Positions 23,227-35,371 are shown, counted from the first letter of the stretch. The stretch: 64,000 bases of DNA from Nomia melanderi (GCF_051020985.1 NC_135000.1:1178001-1242000), one strand, 5' to 3'. The notes: generated by a model not told the origin, from the letters alone. Numbers and translations are program-made.

Positions 23227-23397
23227 GTGTTACAAAACACCCTGCATACACGGCTTTCATTATCGTTTCGCGGTTATATCGTGTTCGTTACTTTTGCTCG
23301 AGCGTAGGACAACTTGTTGGTCAGCTTTGTTGGTTTATTCGTTGAAGCACGATCATAGGAACGATCGCGAGAGAATATTTCTGTTTGGTTGTTCCAG

Positions 23398-23466
23398 GAA
23401 ACGGAAGCAACAAGGACGGCAAGGGCGCGAAGGATGCGTCGACTTCGTGCGGAGGTCCCTACGCCG
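23398..23466 (+). CDS. Internal coding exon, 69 nt, unidentified protein
   Basis: Seen: a pyrimidine-rich acceptor (ctgtttggttgttccag) ends at 23397 and a strong donor, CCG|GTGAGT, follows 23466. The exon begins and ends in phase 1, so it is symmetrical (23 codons' worth). The frame reads about NGSNKDGKGAKDASTSCGGPYA, quoted here in part: NGSNKDGKGAKD then STSCGGPYA, a polar Gly/Ser/Lys-rich linker. GC content is well above the flanks. The leftover G at the 3' end joins the CG at 56263-56264 to make an Ala codon and opens the frame of the terminal exon. A symmetrical exon could be an alternatively included cassette. I do not recognise the protein, and no upstream exon of the same gene could be located in 1-23397. 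Confidence 0.62.
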
Positions 23467-23548
23467 GTGAGTCTACATTCTTGTCCGTTATCCATTGCTA
23501 TTAAAGGATAAAATTAGTAATATCTTTAACTGATTAAAACCTTCCGAT

Positions 23549-24052
23549 GTTTATGTCGAGTACACTCGTCATGAACACGTGGAACGGTTGTGGTTAATGG
23601 CGAATGTACTCGTCTTGAAAAGATATGATTTTGTTCAATGACGAATATACCGGCGTGGAAAAATGGCCAGTATTTGTTTAGTGACGAATATACTCGTCGT
23701 AGAAAGATACCAAGGTTTTGTTTAATGATGAATATACTAGTCTCGAGAAGTTGGCAAGTTTTTATTTAATGACGAGTATACTCGTCTTGAAAAGCTGGTA
23801 AGTTTTTGCTTAATGACGAGTATATTTGTCAAGAAAAGATGACAAGTTTTTTTTTAATAACGAGTATACTCGTTTTGAAGGGCTGGTAAGTTTTTGGTTA
23901 ATGACGAGTATACTCGTTTTGAAGGGCTGGTAAGTTTTTGGTTAATGACGAGTATACTCGTTTTGAAGGGCTCGTAAGTTTTTGGTTAATGACGAGTATA
24001 TTCGTCATAGAAAAATGGCAAGTTTTTGATTAATGACGAGTATACTGGTTAT
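23549..24052 (+). repeat. 44-bp minisatellite, ~12 units, directly after a 5' splice site
   Basis: Consensus unit: ttaatgacgagtatactcgt + cttgaaaagctggtaagttttt + gg. Three units (about 23858-23990) are nearly identical; the outer ones drift. Each unit has the palindrome GACGAGTATACTCGTC and starts with TTAATG, like the end of the T20 TTAA element at 49152. Four units contain GGTAAGT or CGTAAGT, a perfect intron 5'-splice hexamer. The array begins about 80 bp after the donor at 23467. Confidence 0.9.
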
Positions 24053-24059
24053 GAAGAAA

Positions 24060-25020
24060 AGAAATTCTGTTGCTATTCAAAGTAAAATTTAAGATATTCA
24101 TAACTTTAACACGTGTAGCATGATAATGAACTGAATATTAATAACCAAAACGCGATACTCGAGAAATAATTAGATAAAATTTAAATAGGGAATGTCAGCT
24201 TTAATTATTCCAGTCGGTAACTTTTACAGACGCTGAATATGACTCTGCACTATAAACAAATTACATGTTTCATTCCAAACATTTCTCTTTTACATATTGT
24301 TCCTTTGTGAATTAATAACCTGTACATTCTTATTCCATGAATAATAATGAATCTTCATACAATGGAAATTTAAATCTTGTAAAATAATATGATAGGAATA
24401 TTCGTCATTTGGTTATAATTTATTTTAATTTTTTGCCAAGTACACTTACTCTGTTTTTGTCGAGTATTTTCATTATTACTAAAAAATAATTAAAAATATA
24501 AAATATTTTGCAATATTTATTTATTTTATGTATTTTGGAAGCAATCGAGTTTATAAAAATTTATGCACTTTTGTAAGGATAAAATTTATTTCTTGCACAA
24601 GTCGAAAAGATAAAATTCCCTTTCTACAATTTAGCAATAACAACTTTAAAAACAAAGAAAAGGAATTTAAAAAAATTGTAATTTTTGTTTTTGAAGTAAT
24701 TTTGTAAAAGACATAAGGAATCTACAGTTTTCTCTGATAGATTATATCTGATTTTGCTTAATTTTCTTTTTATTATACATTTTGAAAGAAATTTATAAAG
24801 ACAACCCACTGGTTTTTAAATAAAACCACTGGTTAATTGGTTAAATTGTTTTGGTGAAGGATTATGAATTTAATTGATTCATCATCATTCCCTAATGAAT
24901 TATTTTTAACCAATTAATAGAAATAATTAAGAATTAAATAGGTTTACTCTTTGTTTTTCATACGAAAACGAAATGATCTAGATCTTTACAATTAAAGAGA
25001 TTTTTAATTCACGGAAAATC
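24060..25020. other. AT-rich intronic DNA
   Basis: No repeats with clear ends and no coding frame. The 61-codon minus-strand frame at 24624-24809 is Lys/Phe-rich low complexity. Confidence 0.4.
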
Positions 25021-25023
25021 ATT

Positions 25024-25273
25024 TTAACACATTGCGTACCGGTAACTAGAAATCTCCTTTTTATATAAAGACACTTAGCTATACAACTTCATTAATTACC
25101 ACAGCATTGAAAAAAATATAAAATTTCATTCGAATTGATTATCTATTTAAAATATATTACATAACGATATGATATCTGAGTTTTTCTATGTATAGTGATA
25201 TAAATTGACCTCATGAAAATTGCCATCCGCACAATTCAGTTTTCTGAAAATTAGCCGGTATGCAATGTGTTAA
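25024..25273 (+). mobile_element. T6 TTAA element
   Basis: TTAACACATTGCGTACCGGT … TTAGCCGGTATGCAATGTGT TAA. 250 bp. Confidence 0.9.
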
Positions 25274-25529
25274 TATGTTCTCTATTATTGGCACCGGTCG
25301 ACGCTTTTCAAATATATATGTTTGGCAATGTTTCAATAGATGTCACAAATTGCTTCAAAATTTGTTCATTCAGTTATTGCAAACAGAAAATGTATCCTCT
25401 ACATTGTAAAATAATATTATTTATATCACTAACAAGGAAAGGTATCAAACCCGAAAATTCAAAAAATTATGAAACTGTATGTAAGCAGAGTAAATCAATT
25501 CTAATACATTGCAATTTTTTCCCATATCG

Positions 25530-25880
25530 AATTTCACTGTGAAGGGTTAAAACCACCCCTTGAAAAAAAATGCAATTTTTTCTTTTCTCTGGATTATCTT
25601 GAGAATGGTAAGAAATTGCGACAAAGGTTTCACCGAAAAATACATTGTTCTTTTACGTACATAAAATTGCGTAATAAAATTTTTCAAAATTTTGATTTTG
25701 AAAATTATTGATTTGAAAATATTATTTTGCAATTTTACAGATGTAAAAGATCAATATATTTTTCGTTGGAACTTTATTTCGCAATCTCTTATCATTTTCA
25801 AGATAATCCAGGAGAAAGAAAAATTTGCATTTTTTTCAAGGGATGATTTCACCCCTCCAAGATGGAATTCTGCGCAAAAC
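25530..25880. repeat. Degenerate inverted/related repeat with 21190-21660
   Basis: Blocks such as tttcactgtgaagggttaaa, aaaaatacattgttctttta and tataaaattgcgtaataaaa appear here and, in the same or opposite sense, around 21230-21500 and again at 25725-25840, forming a degenerate foldback. No coding. Confidence 0.5.
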
Positions 25881-26318
25881 AAAAATTGCAATGTCTTAGA
25901 CATACTTACACCCAAAGTTTCATAATTTTTGGAATTTCCAAGTTCAATATCTTTTTTTTGAGATATCTTTAAATTAATCGTGTGACATTAGGAAATATAT
26001 TCATTCAACGTATCTGTAATACAACTTCATTTACAACGACAGATCGTATTTATGGATACAGCGTTTTTAAGATGTCACGTATTATCAATGTAAGACAAGT
26101 TAGTATCTCATTTGTGTTCTTGAAGTTCAGTGAATGTAAAACTGGTATTATGGAAAGTGGTTATTTTATTACCATGCTTAGTAATGGACGTCACGTTTAG
26201 TAATAGGCGGATGACTGAGACGCTTGAACATGTTCATCGTTTGCTGATAACCTGATTACATATGTATATTGACTGTAATGGATACTGTAGGAACACCAGT
26301 TGAAATTATATATCTACT

Positions 26319-26553
26319 TCAACGCTGAAACTATTGAGCAGTCAACCTGACTCTTTGAAACTTTCCTACAAAATCTCTAACAGTGCATCTGTTAACCTTT
26401 CTATTAATGTACTATTAATTTTATTCGATATTTGTGTGTTGCTGAACCAATTTCATTGGTAATTTTTCAGAGTATGTTATCTTTTTAATAACTACAAAAA
26501 GAAGAAGCTGGTTATGGATCATTTTGACCTGTTTGGTAGTTTTCTAATGTTAA
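26319..26553 (+). mobile_element. T7 TTAA element
   Basis: Left TCAACGCTGAAACTATTGAG; right GGATCATTTTGACCTGTTTG then GTAGTTTTCTAATGTTAA. 235 bp. Confidence 0.75.
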
Positions 26554-27009
26554 CACTTGGATAACCGGCTCAAAAACTATAACTATAATCTTTCTTATTA
26601 AATTCATTGAACTCATTTCACTGATTTGATTAAAAAATGTGTTTTATATAAAGCAATATATAAAGTTTAAAGTTTTATATAAAGCAAATTTCGATAAATG
26701 CCAAATAACGCTAGTTCAAGATTTATTAAATAACAAAAGAAATAAAGAAATAAGACATTGCGTTGCTGAGGGAAAAGTGGGTGATTAATGAATCTTCCCA
26801 TTGATTAATCATTCATGAATTATAAATATTATTATTAATATCCATTAATAAGTGAGTATTAATCTTGAACCTTACTTTGTATAATAATAATTAATGAATT
26901 ATAAATATTGTAATTGTTAATATTCATTAATAAGTAAGTATTCATTTTAGACCTTGTTTCGCATGATCATTTTCTACGTAAAATTTGATGCTCTACTCAA
27001 ATCTAGAAA

Positions 27010-27146
27010 TATTACGCACTCCATTGAGTAGACTGAACTTGACCTTCAAGTCTCGATAAAAAATATACAGTATTATAATTGGTTTCACTCTGTTTTGTTT
27101 TTTTATCGAGATCTCAAGATCAATTTCTGTCTTTTAAATGGAGTAT
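27010..27146. repeat. Hairpin-forming inverted repeat
   Basis: Left arm ttgaccttcaagtctcgata (27039-27063) pairs with right arm ttatcgagatctcaagatca (27098-27123). Outer arms (cactccattgagtagactga against tctgtcttttaaatggagt) also pair. The loop contains atatacagtattataatt. Confidence 0.75.
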
Positions 27147-27346
27147 AAGGTTTTCAAATAGCTCGAAAATTATTTATGGCGCGAAAAATGTTTTATACAA
27201 AAGCTGCTTGGTTTCCAGAGGATATACAGTATTATAATCCGCTGTTTGCTCTTTTATCCCCTGGAAACTAAGCAGCTTTTGTATAAAACATTTTTTCCTG
27301 TCGCGGGAATATACTCGAAAAATAATTTTCGAGTTATTTGAACCTT
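27147..27346. repeat. Second hairpin, arms ~76-83 bp
   Basis: Left arm aaggttttcaaatagctcga … tacaaaagctgcttggtttc (27147-27222) pairs with ctggaaactaagcagctttt … cgagttatttgaacctt (27263-27346). The loop again begins atacagtattataatccgct, like the loop of the hairpin just upstream. A gagactcacccagtatatt end follows at about 27370-27388. Confidence 0.85.
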
Positions 27347-27693
27347 ATATTATTATTTGACCTTGTATTACGAGACTCACCCAGTATATTGTACAATTAT
27401 TGTAGGAGAAAGATTAGAATAAACTATACTTAACGACACGATTTTTTTTCAAATTATTTCTACAACTAGAATTTTCTAAAATATTATTTTATTTTACACG
27501 CGTGTCAAATGTTTCTAGAATATTTATATTTGTAATAAATATATATTTATATTTGTTCACGATACACACACATGCATACTCATTATGCATGCATAATTTT
27601 ACACATGCATATTACAAACATCAAATTACCATGAATAATAACAGTATAAATTGATAAAATGGATAAGTACCGTAATAGAAAATGATAAAGCGT

Positions 27694-28082
27694 TTAATCC
27701 TTTGAAGCTTAATGCACACTACAATGTACACTGTTTTCTGTTTTGATCATCTGATAAAATATTAAAACTATGACAGGCAACGAAGTATACTATCATTTTT
27801 TATTCGCTATATGTATATGTCATTACTCGCGATGCATTGAATAGCAATCTTTCGTTATTATGTAAGTGCACGTCATTTTGAACAGTGCAATAAAGTGTAC
27901 AATAAATAATCCTGAATCTAATGTTAATTAACAAATGTTATAGATTTGAAGAAATTTGTACACTTTACAAGCAATCATTATTTATGTAATCATTGAAAAT
28001 GTACACAAATCTTCTTGTGTACAAGACGTTAGCGTTATTATTGTACATAATTTCGTATGAAAATCAGGTCCGAAGAGGTTAA
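27694..28082. mobile_element. T24 putative TTAA element
   Basis: Left TTAATCCTTTGAAGCTTAAT; right CAGGTCCGAAGAGGTTAA. It includes the dispersed repeat also seen at 22640-22795. TIRs are weak. Confidence 0.4.
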
Positions 28083-28334
28083 GCGTCGCAGTAAAATTCA
28101 TTGTCGACTCAATATAGGATCGCAAAGGGTTAAAGATCTCGACAGACGCAGGCCGATGATCGAACGAGGTTTCACCTCGGCGCAGAATGGTCTAGACGGT
28201 TAAATTGAAAAGAAATATTCTGATATTATTCCTTTATTGATCACAATATTATTTTCTGTACAATCGTGTATTTTAAATGGAACGTGAACAGAATCAAATG
28301 ATTGAAATTACCTGATTTTAAAATACGGTGGAAT

Positions 28335-28561
28335 TTAACGCTAAAACTACCGAGCCGTTAAATTGACATTTTGAAATTCGTCTATAGAAACTCCAAGGCT
28401 GTATCTATCGAAAATTTAATTTATTTACAATTCGGTTTCGGCAGTGTTACATTAATTTCTTTAATAATTTCTTAGAGAAACATCTGTTATCTTTTTAATA
28501 ATTGCAAAAAGAGGGAATCAGGAATGGGTCATTTTGACCCGCTTGGTGGTTTTAGTGTTAA
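28335..28561 (+). mobile_element. T7 TTAA element
   Basis: TTAACGCTAAAACTACCGAG … GGGTCATTTTGACCCGCTTG then GTGGTTTTAGTGTTAA. 227 bp, palindrome GGGTCATTTTGACCC. Confidence 0.9.
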
Positions 28562-29027
28562 ATTTAGAAAATTCCTAACTTGCTAATAAGTTTTTCAAAT
28601 AAAACCGTTTAACAGCTTAATTAACTGGATACGTAGGTTGCGGCAAAAGTTTGGAAAAAGTTGCTAGAAACTTTGCTTTATTTTTAAGTATCTAATTACT
28701 GGCACCGGCTGCAACTTGATTTCTATTGAAGTTAAAAAAAATCGTAAAGGAAAGCTGTGCACTGTTTAACAAACTCTATCACACTATAGTACCATTTTTT
28801 CATAAATGGATTGGCACAGTTGCAAAATGCAATTGCACTAATTATTTTTTATTGGTACTTTGTATTTGTCTTTACATAAATCAATTCTTTGCGTCATTTT
28901 ACTTAAAACAACGTTAAGATACTATAATCGAAACCATAATATTTTTCAAGATTTTTTACTTTGAATATTATTCAGTGATTCAAAAGTGATATATTCCGAA
29001 AACCATTCAGTTTCCAATGATAGTACC

Positions 29028-29269
29028 TTAACCCCTTGACTTACAATGTCGTGTCAGACTCGTGATGAAAATTTTAAACTGAATTTGAGAAATTTGTGTT
29101 ATTTATTTTCTTTAAATATAAATTAAACATTACTTTTCTATTATTAATCGTTAATCTTTAGAGTAAAGGACAAGAACAAGCAACAAAATTCATTCTTTTC
29201 TTAATAAATTATTAATGATAAGGTACTTATATCATAGTTAAGAAATAGATCATAGAGTAAGAGGTTCAA
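29028..29269. mobile_element. T3 TTAA element
   Basis: TTAACCCCTTGACTTACAAT … CAGACTCGTGATG; right agatcatagagtaagaggttcaa. 242 bp, right TTAA decayed to TCAA. Confidence 0.8.
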
Positions 29270-29916
29270 CCATTTTCCCGTAAAACAATGCCAAAGAACA
29301 ATTTATCTAAAAGAACAAAGGGTCTCATTAAAAACGAAAAGTGCAACTGCACTTCGCAACGGCGTCAATAGATTTGTGAAAAGTCTGGCATCTTACAATA
29401 AATAAAGTTTTCTTTTACGATGTTTTCCTAAGCTCAACAAGAACACGGTTACAGCCTGTCCCAGTTACTAAATACACCCTGTATATAGCACACGAAACAT
29501 TCATCAATACTCGGATTCTCCCACCTTTATTTCTGGACTGTTATCCTAATTATACGATCTAGAGCACTGTGCACCGATTCATGTGACTGACGCATCGATC
29601 TCGAATCGTTTGACGGATTGCCCGGCGATCTTGGTCGCGGTTCAAGGGGAATACGCAACGCGGCGCTCCGGTTCCAAGGACTCGATTTCCAGGAGGCACA
29701 CGCGCGCGTTACGTTAGTGACTATTTATAACGCTGCTCGACCGCGTCGGCTTTGAGAAATAGTCGAAATATCGGGACCGGCGAACGACGAGCCAGGACCA
29801 AAATAAACGAAATCCTGAACGAGACGCATAGACCCGCAACTTTGTATCTCTTGAAGCGACTACTCTAATCAATGATAAATATGTATGACGAGCGAACTTT
29901 ACTTTGGACCATCAAT
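29270..29916. other. Unique segment with GC-rich island
   Basis: 29473-29490 has an acaccctgtatatagc palindromic-element end. From 29560 to 29840 the DNA is GC-rich (cggcgatcttggtcgcggtt) with a TATA-like ctatttataac at about 29722. No exon can be defined. Confidence 0.35.
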
Positions 29917-30141
29917 TTAACGATAGAACTACCGAGCATTTAATGCGATTAATATGCAGTCCCTATAAAAATTGTAATAATAGATTATTTTCGGTTTCTT
30001 CGGGCATTCATTATAATATTCAAAGGAAATTATTTATTTTCAAGATCATTTCGAATGTTCAATGCTTTGAAGATATCAATAATTGCGAAACAAAGAAATC
30101 GAAACTAGTCGTTTCGACTGGTACGGTAGTTCTAGTGTTAA
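29917..30141 (+). mobile_element. T7 TTAA element
   Basis: TTAACGATAGAACTACCGAG … CTAGTCGTTTCGACTGGTAC then GGTAGTTCTAGTGTTAA. 225 bp. Confidence 0.9.
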
Positions 30142-30204
30142 TATAATTTGGCTATTTTAAATTCTACTTTTCTAATGTTCTTGATTTTGGGACTTTAGGT
30201 GGTA

Positions 30205-30610
30205 GTTAATACATTAACCCCTTGACCTTCGATTTCTTTCTCAACTATGATCGACACACCTGATTTGTTATTAAAAATTTATTGAAAAAAGACAAAAATC
30301 CTAGACATGTTCTACATCTATGTTTGCTCGAAGCTATAATAATTCGTAACAGAAGAGTACTGTTCAATTTGTATTTACAAAAATTAAGTAATATTTATGT
30401 TTGTTAAATTCTGTTTAAAATCTTCACCGCGAGTCTGACACGTTGTTATAAGGCAAGGCGTTAATTGCCACGATAATCTTGAGCGTTTCATATATCACGC
30501 ACCGATTTTTAGCAAAAATAAATACAAACAATTATGTATTAATTATAATTGATAATAATTGCTAGGCATCACAATTCTTACGTTAACCTGTTATCTAGTT
30601 TCTTACGCTG
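30205..30610 (+). mobile_element. T2 TTAA element, right end missing, with T3 in its TIR
   Basis: Left TTAATACA followed (after removal of T3) by TTGCCACGATAATCTTGAGC. T3 inserted at a TTAA inside the terminal repeat (30214-30464). The interior continues to about 30610, where sequence starting TTAACTCCTTGTGAACGAGG replaces the expected end. Confidence 0.55.
30214..30464. mobile_element. T3 TTAA element inserted in a T2 terminal repeat
   Basis: TTAACCCCTTGACCTTCGAT … CACCGCGAGTCTGACACGTT then AAGGCAAGGCGTTAA. 251 bp. Confidence 0.85.
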
Positions 30611-30784
30611 TTAACTCCTTGTGAACGAGGATTTTTAGTGTTATTATTGATTTCTACAAAAATATCTTTTATGTGCATCGATCCAGTCCACGTGGATTCG
30701 TTTTACGTGAATGGAAATCCGAGGAAAGGTTGTTCGAAAGGATGACCTTGGGGACATTTGAAAATGATGGAAATCAATGTTGCC

Positions 30785-32600
30785 TATGACATTTCAATGA
30801 TTCACTTGCCGAATCGATTAACTCTATACAACGAAAACTGGAGGAAAGTGATAAAATAATACAATATGTTTTTTTCAAATTCCTTTACAATTATAAATTC
30901 AAATAAATATTGTAAAATGTATTATTACAGATGTGCTCTTTATTTAATGACGTATAAAATGTATAAAGTAGAATATCCTTGGAGTAATCGTTATTATTAC
31001 TACAATTTTTGCATGATTGAAGGAGTAATGGATTTAGCGAGTGAAATAAACATCAAATTCAATCTCCATTTCTGTATATTGCAGAAAAGCTTTATTATAT
31101 AATATTATAACGGTATATTTTTTTCCTTTTTTTAAAGACTGATACCAAAATCGAAATAATTGTTTAAAAATCACAAGTGACTGGTTCAGTGGCAGTTTTC
31201 CTGTAATTGATTAAATATTTTTTATATTTTATTTGTTTTTATGATGATACAACAACAATAAACAATTTATTGTTATCATTTCGTATTACATCATTGCATT
31301 ACAAAAATTCTTAACTAATTTTTATTACGTATTAACAATAATACCAAAGATTTAAATTAGAGTATGGAATTATTTAGATTGGCTTCTGAAATAAATAATT
31401 CAATGACCAACAAAATTTTCTCATTTATTGGTGTTAATCCTTATTAGTAAAGAAATTTGTATAAAATATAAGTAGTTAGTAGTAAACCAAGTTCTTTGGC
31501 ACTAATATTTTAAAAAATTCAATAGGTGAAGTTAATCAATTTAGCAAGTGAGCTGTTCATATATAAGTACACATTTATTAATTAACTTTATATACGCATA
31601 ACTTGTGAACTAATGAATTCTTGAATCTGAAACTAAAAAATTAATCTTTCCTCGTCAAGTACTATCAATGTATGTAAAAAAAATTTGTTAAATGTTCTCC
31701 CGAAGTAAAGTTCAACCAAGCTGGCAGACTTTAATGAAAAAGGAAAAGAAAAATGCGGAGTGCGTTTCGTTCGAGTCTGTTGGAGGACTTGTCCGTTGGA
31801 TTTATCAAACAGACTCTGGCTCAGACGCAGAGATATATGACGTTTCCTTTTTTCTTCTTCCTCTTTTTTTAATCTGCCAGGTGCCTGAGTGTACAACTGA
31901 ATATTTTTACGAAAGTGCCCTGGGGTTAAAAATTATTTCCTAACGTTGTAAAACAAACTTTTAACACGTAACCATATTATAGTTGTAAAAACTTGCATTA
32001 TCCAAACTATATATTTGATTATCTGAACCATCTTCCAATTAATTCGGATAATCGAGGTTTCATTGCTCTTATATTTTTTCATCCATAATTTTTAACTTTT
32101 CTTCTCCTAATTATACACTTTAACATTAATAATACTAAACAGTCAAATCAACTTTCTTACATTCTTCTATAAGGTTTATGGGAATGTACTTATTGGGATA
32201 TTTAGTACCTTATATTTTAGTTTTTGCATTACGAAATCAAATTATTAGTCCGTTCAAGACGAATTATATACCAGATGTGTAATGATCATAAATCTCTGTT
32301 ATCAATTAGTAGTGAAAAACTACTACATTACTGACAGTAATGTAGTAAAACACTATTATATAGTATTAATGATTTATTTAAATTAAATTGAATTTATTTA
32401 TTTGTTTAAATACAGAAACAAGAAATAGAATTAATCATTATTTATTTATATACCTTTTTGATTTATTAAAAAATCAATCATCAAAACTACCTTTCTTTAC
32501 TAGGTAGTAGTAAAAATTAAAGGTGTGGAAAAATTCAAACTTGGATTAATTTCAAGCTAAGACCCCAAAAAGTAAGACACCAAGATTACAAAAAATGAAT
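30785..32600. other. AT-rich region with dispersed-repeat copies
   Basis: Copies of the ATCGATTAACTC repeat start at about 30800 and about 31530 (opposite sense). Short frames at 30866-31102 and 31633-31943 lack protein-like features. A T7-like left end without a right end appears at about 32122 (TTAACATTAATAATACTAAA). Confidence 0.4.
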
Positions 32601-32616
32601 AAATTTAAAAAAAGGT

Positions 32617-33024
32617 TACTCTCACTCACCATTTAATTTGATACAGCAAAAAGATACAGTTTAATATTTAATATTGAATTTTGTATAATCTACTGTAAAA
32701 TATAGAAAGAAAATAGCTTTATTCCTTAACTCCTTGCCCTATGATTTCTCTCTGAACTGTGATCGATTCAGTTACTTTGTTATTAATAATTTATTGAAAA
32801 TAAGAGAAAAATTCTAGGCATATTCTATGTCAACGTTTACTCTAAAGTATAATCATTGATAATTAAATAATATTTATGTTTGTTATATTCTATTTGAAAT
32901 CGTCACCGCAAGTCTGAAACAATATTATAGGGCAAGGGTTAATTTATCTGTGAATTATCGTTAGATTAATTTCAAAATACATCCGAATATTCCTAGTGGA
33001 AGGCTTTCGAGTGCAAACAGTTAA
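32617..33024 (+). mobile_element. T1 TTAA element, left end lost, with T3 inserted
   Basis: It begins inside T1 (ttactctcactcaccattta) and ends GGCTTTCGAGTGCAAACAGT TAA. T3 interrupts it at 32726-32942. Confidence 0.7.
32726..32942. mobile_element. T3 TTAA element nested in T1
   Basis: TTAACTCCTTGCCCTATGAT … CACCGCAAGTCTGAAACAAT then ATAGGGCAAGGGTTAA. 217 bp. Confidence 0.85.
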
Positions 33025-33613
33025 GTAGCGTGCGTAGGAGGCACCGCTACATTTTATTGCTCGGTCCTGTTCGCAACGAGTTCCTCGCCAAAGTATATCA
33101 AGACGCGTCGCACAGTGGTGCCTTTCGACGAAAACCTGGCCAAAATTTATAATTGCATAGGATTTTTATAAAAATTGGTATACTTATGTCCTTGGAGTTG
33201 CTAGATCTGAATATTTTTTTCGAAAATGCAAAATACAAAATGGCGAATCTAACATTAATGGCATAAACGTAATTCTTAAGTAAATTTTTGTAAAAATTGA
33301 TTGTTTCTCAACTTTTGACCAAATTCATGCAATTAAAACGAATTTAATAGGACGATGATAATTTGAAAACGTTTTTGGAAAGATCTTTACTTTTAAAAAA
33401 ATTATTAAACCGACCGTTCTGAACTGAAGCTTTGGCAAGTTACAATTTCGAAAATATTGTTAAGTAAGATTGTATCAATGATTCAGAGAAATTCCCTTAT
33501 TTTATATTAGATTGTTACAAATATATTAATCTTACTAATGCCAGAGATATCGTCAACATGATTTAGTGTGGCAGACATATAATATATATACACCCATCAT
33601 TAGCACATTAAAT
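33025..33613. other. Intronic DNA, no supported feature
   Basis: A short GC-richer piece (33030-33140) precedes AT-rich sequence. No repeat ends or coding frame recognised. Confidence 0.4.
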
Positions 33614-33825
33614 TTAACCCTTTGCAGACGAATGTCGACATTTCGGCGAAATGAAATTTTCATATTTGGAAGACTAAATTACAATAAATGATTTAATTAC
33701 TCGAACAGCGAGAGATCAGCACTTAGTTTCCTTTTTTTCTATTATTTAAGCAATTGATACATAATTTAACTTCATCTATTGAAGGTTTTGTACGTTTCAA
33801 AGAATCTCCGACCGCAAAGGGTTAA
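33614..33825 (-). mobile_element. T4 TTAA element
   Basis: TTAACCCTTTGCAGACGAAT … AATCTCCGACCGCAAAGGGT TAA. 212 bp. Confidence 0.9.
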
Positions 33826-34067
33826 ATATCTCAAAATACAGCAAATTTTGACAAATTTTCTCAACGGGATACGATACTAGGCACGTTACTTGACACGAAA
33901 CTTGTCCCAGCATGACACTCGGTGACCTGTGTTTCCGGTGACCTAAGATTTATAGTACATTGAAAAAGAAATTACAACTGTAAATTCGAGGATATTTCAC
34001 TTTATTTTTATATCTAATACATGCTCATACCATCTATTTTAATAATCAACTGTCTTAAATAAGAAAT

Positions 34068-34312
34068 TTAACACATTGCGCATTGTTAACGAGAAATCTC
34101 GTTTTTACATAAAGACACTTAGCTATGCAACTTCGCTAACTACCAAAGCATTTGAAAAAATATTAATTCGAATCGATTATCTATTTAAAATATATTACAT
34201 AACAATATGACATCTGAGTTTCCCTATATATAATGATATAAGTTGATCTCACTGAAACTCGCCATCCACAGAATTCAGTTTCCTAAAAATTAACCGGTAC
34301 GCAATGTGTTAA
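34068..34312 (+). mobile_element. T6 TTAA element
   Basis: TTAACACATTGCGCATTGTT … TTAACCGGTACGCAATGTGT TAA. 245 bp. Confidence 0.9.
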
Positions 34313-34489
34313 GAGAAATTTTCCCTAGCACATTAAAAGGACCCTAATTTTCCAGACATCAAGAAGCTTAAAATTTCATAAACTTTGATGATCTGTGTCT
34401 CAGTAACCAGTGAATATATTTAAAAAATTTCGATATTAGATGCACTATACAATAAATCTGCTGCATCCGTAAAACGCTGGTGCATACTT

Positions 34490-34890
34490 CGAAAATTGAA
34501 TTTCGGCCAGTTCGTCGTCGAAAGGCGCCGTTGCGCGTCGCGATCAGTGGTAATCCCAAAAGTAGAAATCGATCCGAGATCTCCGTATCCGAGACCTAGA
34601 AATCTAGCACATGAGTCGACATTGGTCGAGCAGCATAACTACAGAATAGTGATGTTCAAAAATATCCATCCCTCTTCTCCCGCGTCGAGGGTGTTTACCG
34701 ATGTGTCTGCTCCCGCCTCGCCCCCGGTTTCTCCTTAACCGATCTATTAATATTCTCCGGTTATTTTCGGGAACCGCCACTTACCGAACCTAACAACCGA
34801 AAGAAGAGACCGGTCCTGACCGAAATTTCTCGCCGATCGCTTATCGGTTCTAAGAAAGGAACGCCGCCGCAGTGGGCCAGAATCGTAAAA
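34490..34890. other. Unique GC-rich island
   Basis: GC-rich DNA (gaaaggcgccgttgcgcgtc, ctcccgcctcgcccccggtt). Frames of 63-80 codons on both strands have no supporting splice sites. Unassigned. Confidence 0.35.
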
Positions 34891-35132
34891 ACCCGGACTA
34901 AATACATACGCATTACTCGTATGTTTGTTATTTTTGTATGAATAATTACACGATAACCTATTCCTAAGGCTTTCGGAATTGTAGAATCTGATTCTGGCCT
35001 TAGTTTTTTAGTAAGATCAGAAACTACCCTTATGGAGGGTGTTTCACCCTAAGAAAATGAAACTTTGCTAATTGATTCGGAGTGTGGTTTTAAGTAAAAA
35101 GTATTATGCAAATGTAGCCTCGAAACTTGATA

Positions 35133-35371
35133 CTAACCCTTTGAACTCTGTAGGCTCCAATATTGCACCAGTTCTAATATTAAATATTTTAATGAATTTT
35201 AAGAAAACTACCTTAAGATTATTAGACCTTCCAAATATACAAAGTTTGTACTGAGAAGGGAATTAAAGATCTAACAAATGTTATAACATTGTTAATTTTC
35301 AGTAGAACTACTATCAAAATTGGTAAGCGCTGCTGACATATCACAAAACTATGTGGAGTGCTAAGGGTTAA
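35133..35371. mobile_element. T19 TTAA element
   Basis: Left CTAACCCTTTGAACTCTGTA; right CTATGTGGAGTGCTAAGGGT TAA. About 239 bp, with the left TTAA mutated. Confidence 0.6.

Noticed and set aside
23549..24052. CRISPR array
   Set aside because: Units are contiguous 44-bp tandem repeats without unique spacers, in a eukaryotic intron.
27147..27346. MicroRNA precursor
   Set aside because: Arms of about 80 bp are too long and the locus looks like a foldback repeat. Kept only as a small-RNA question.
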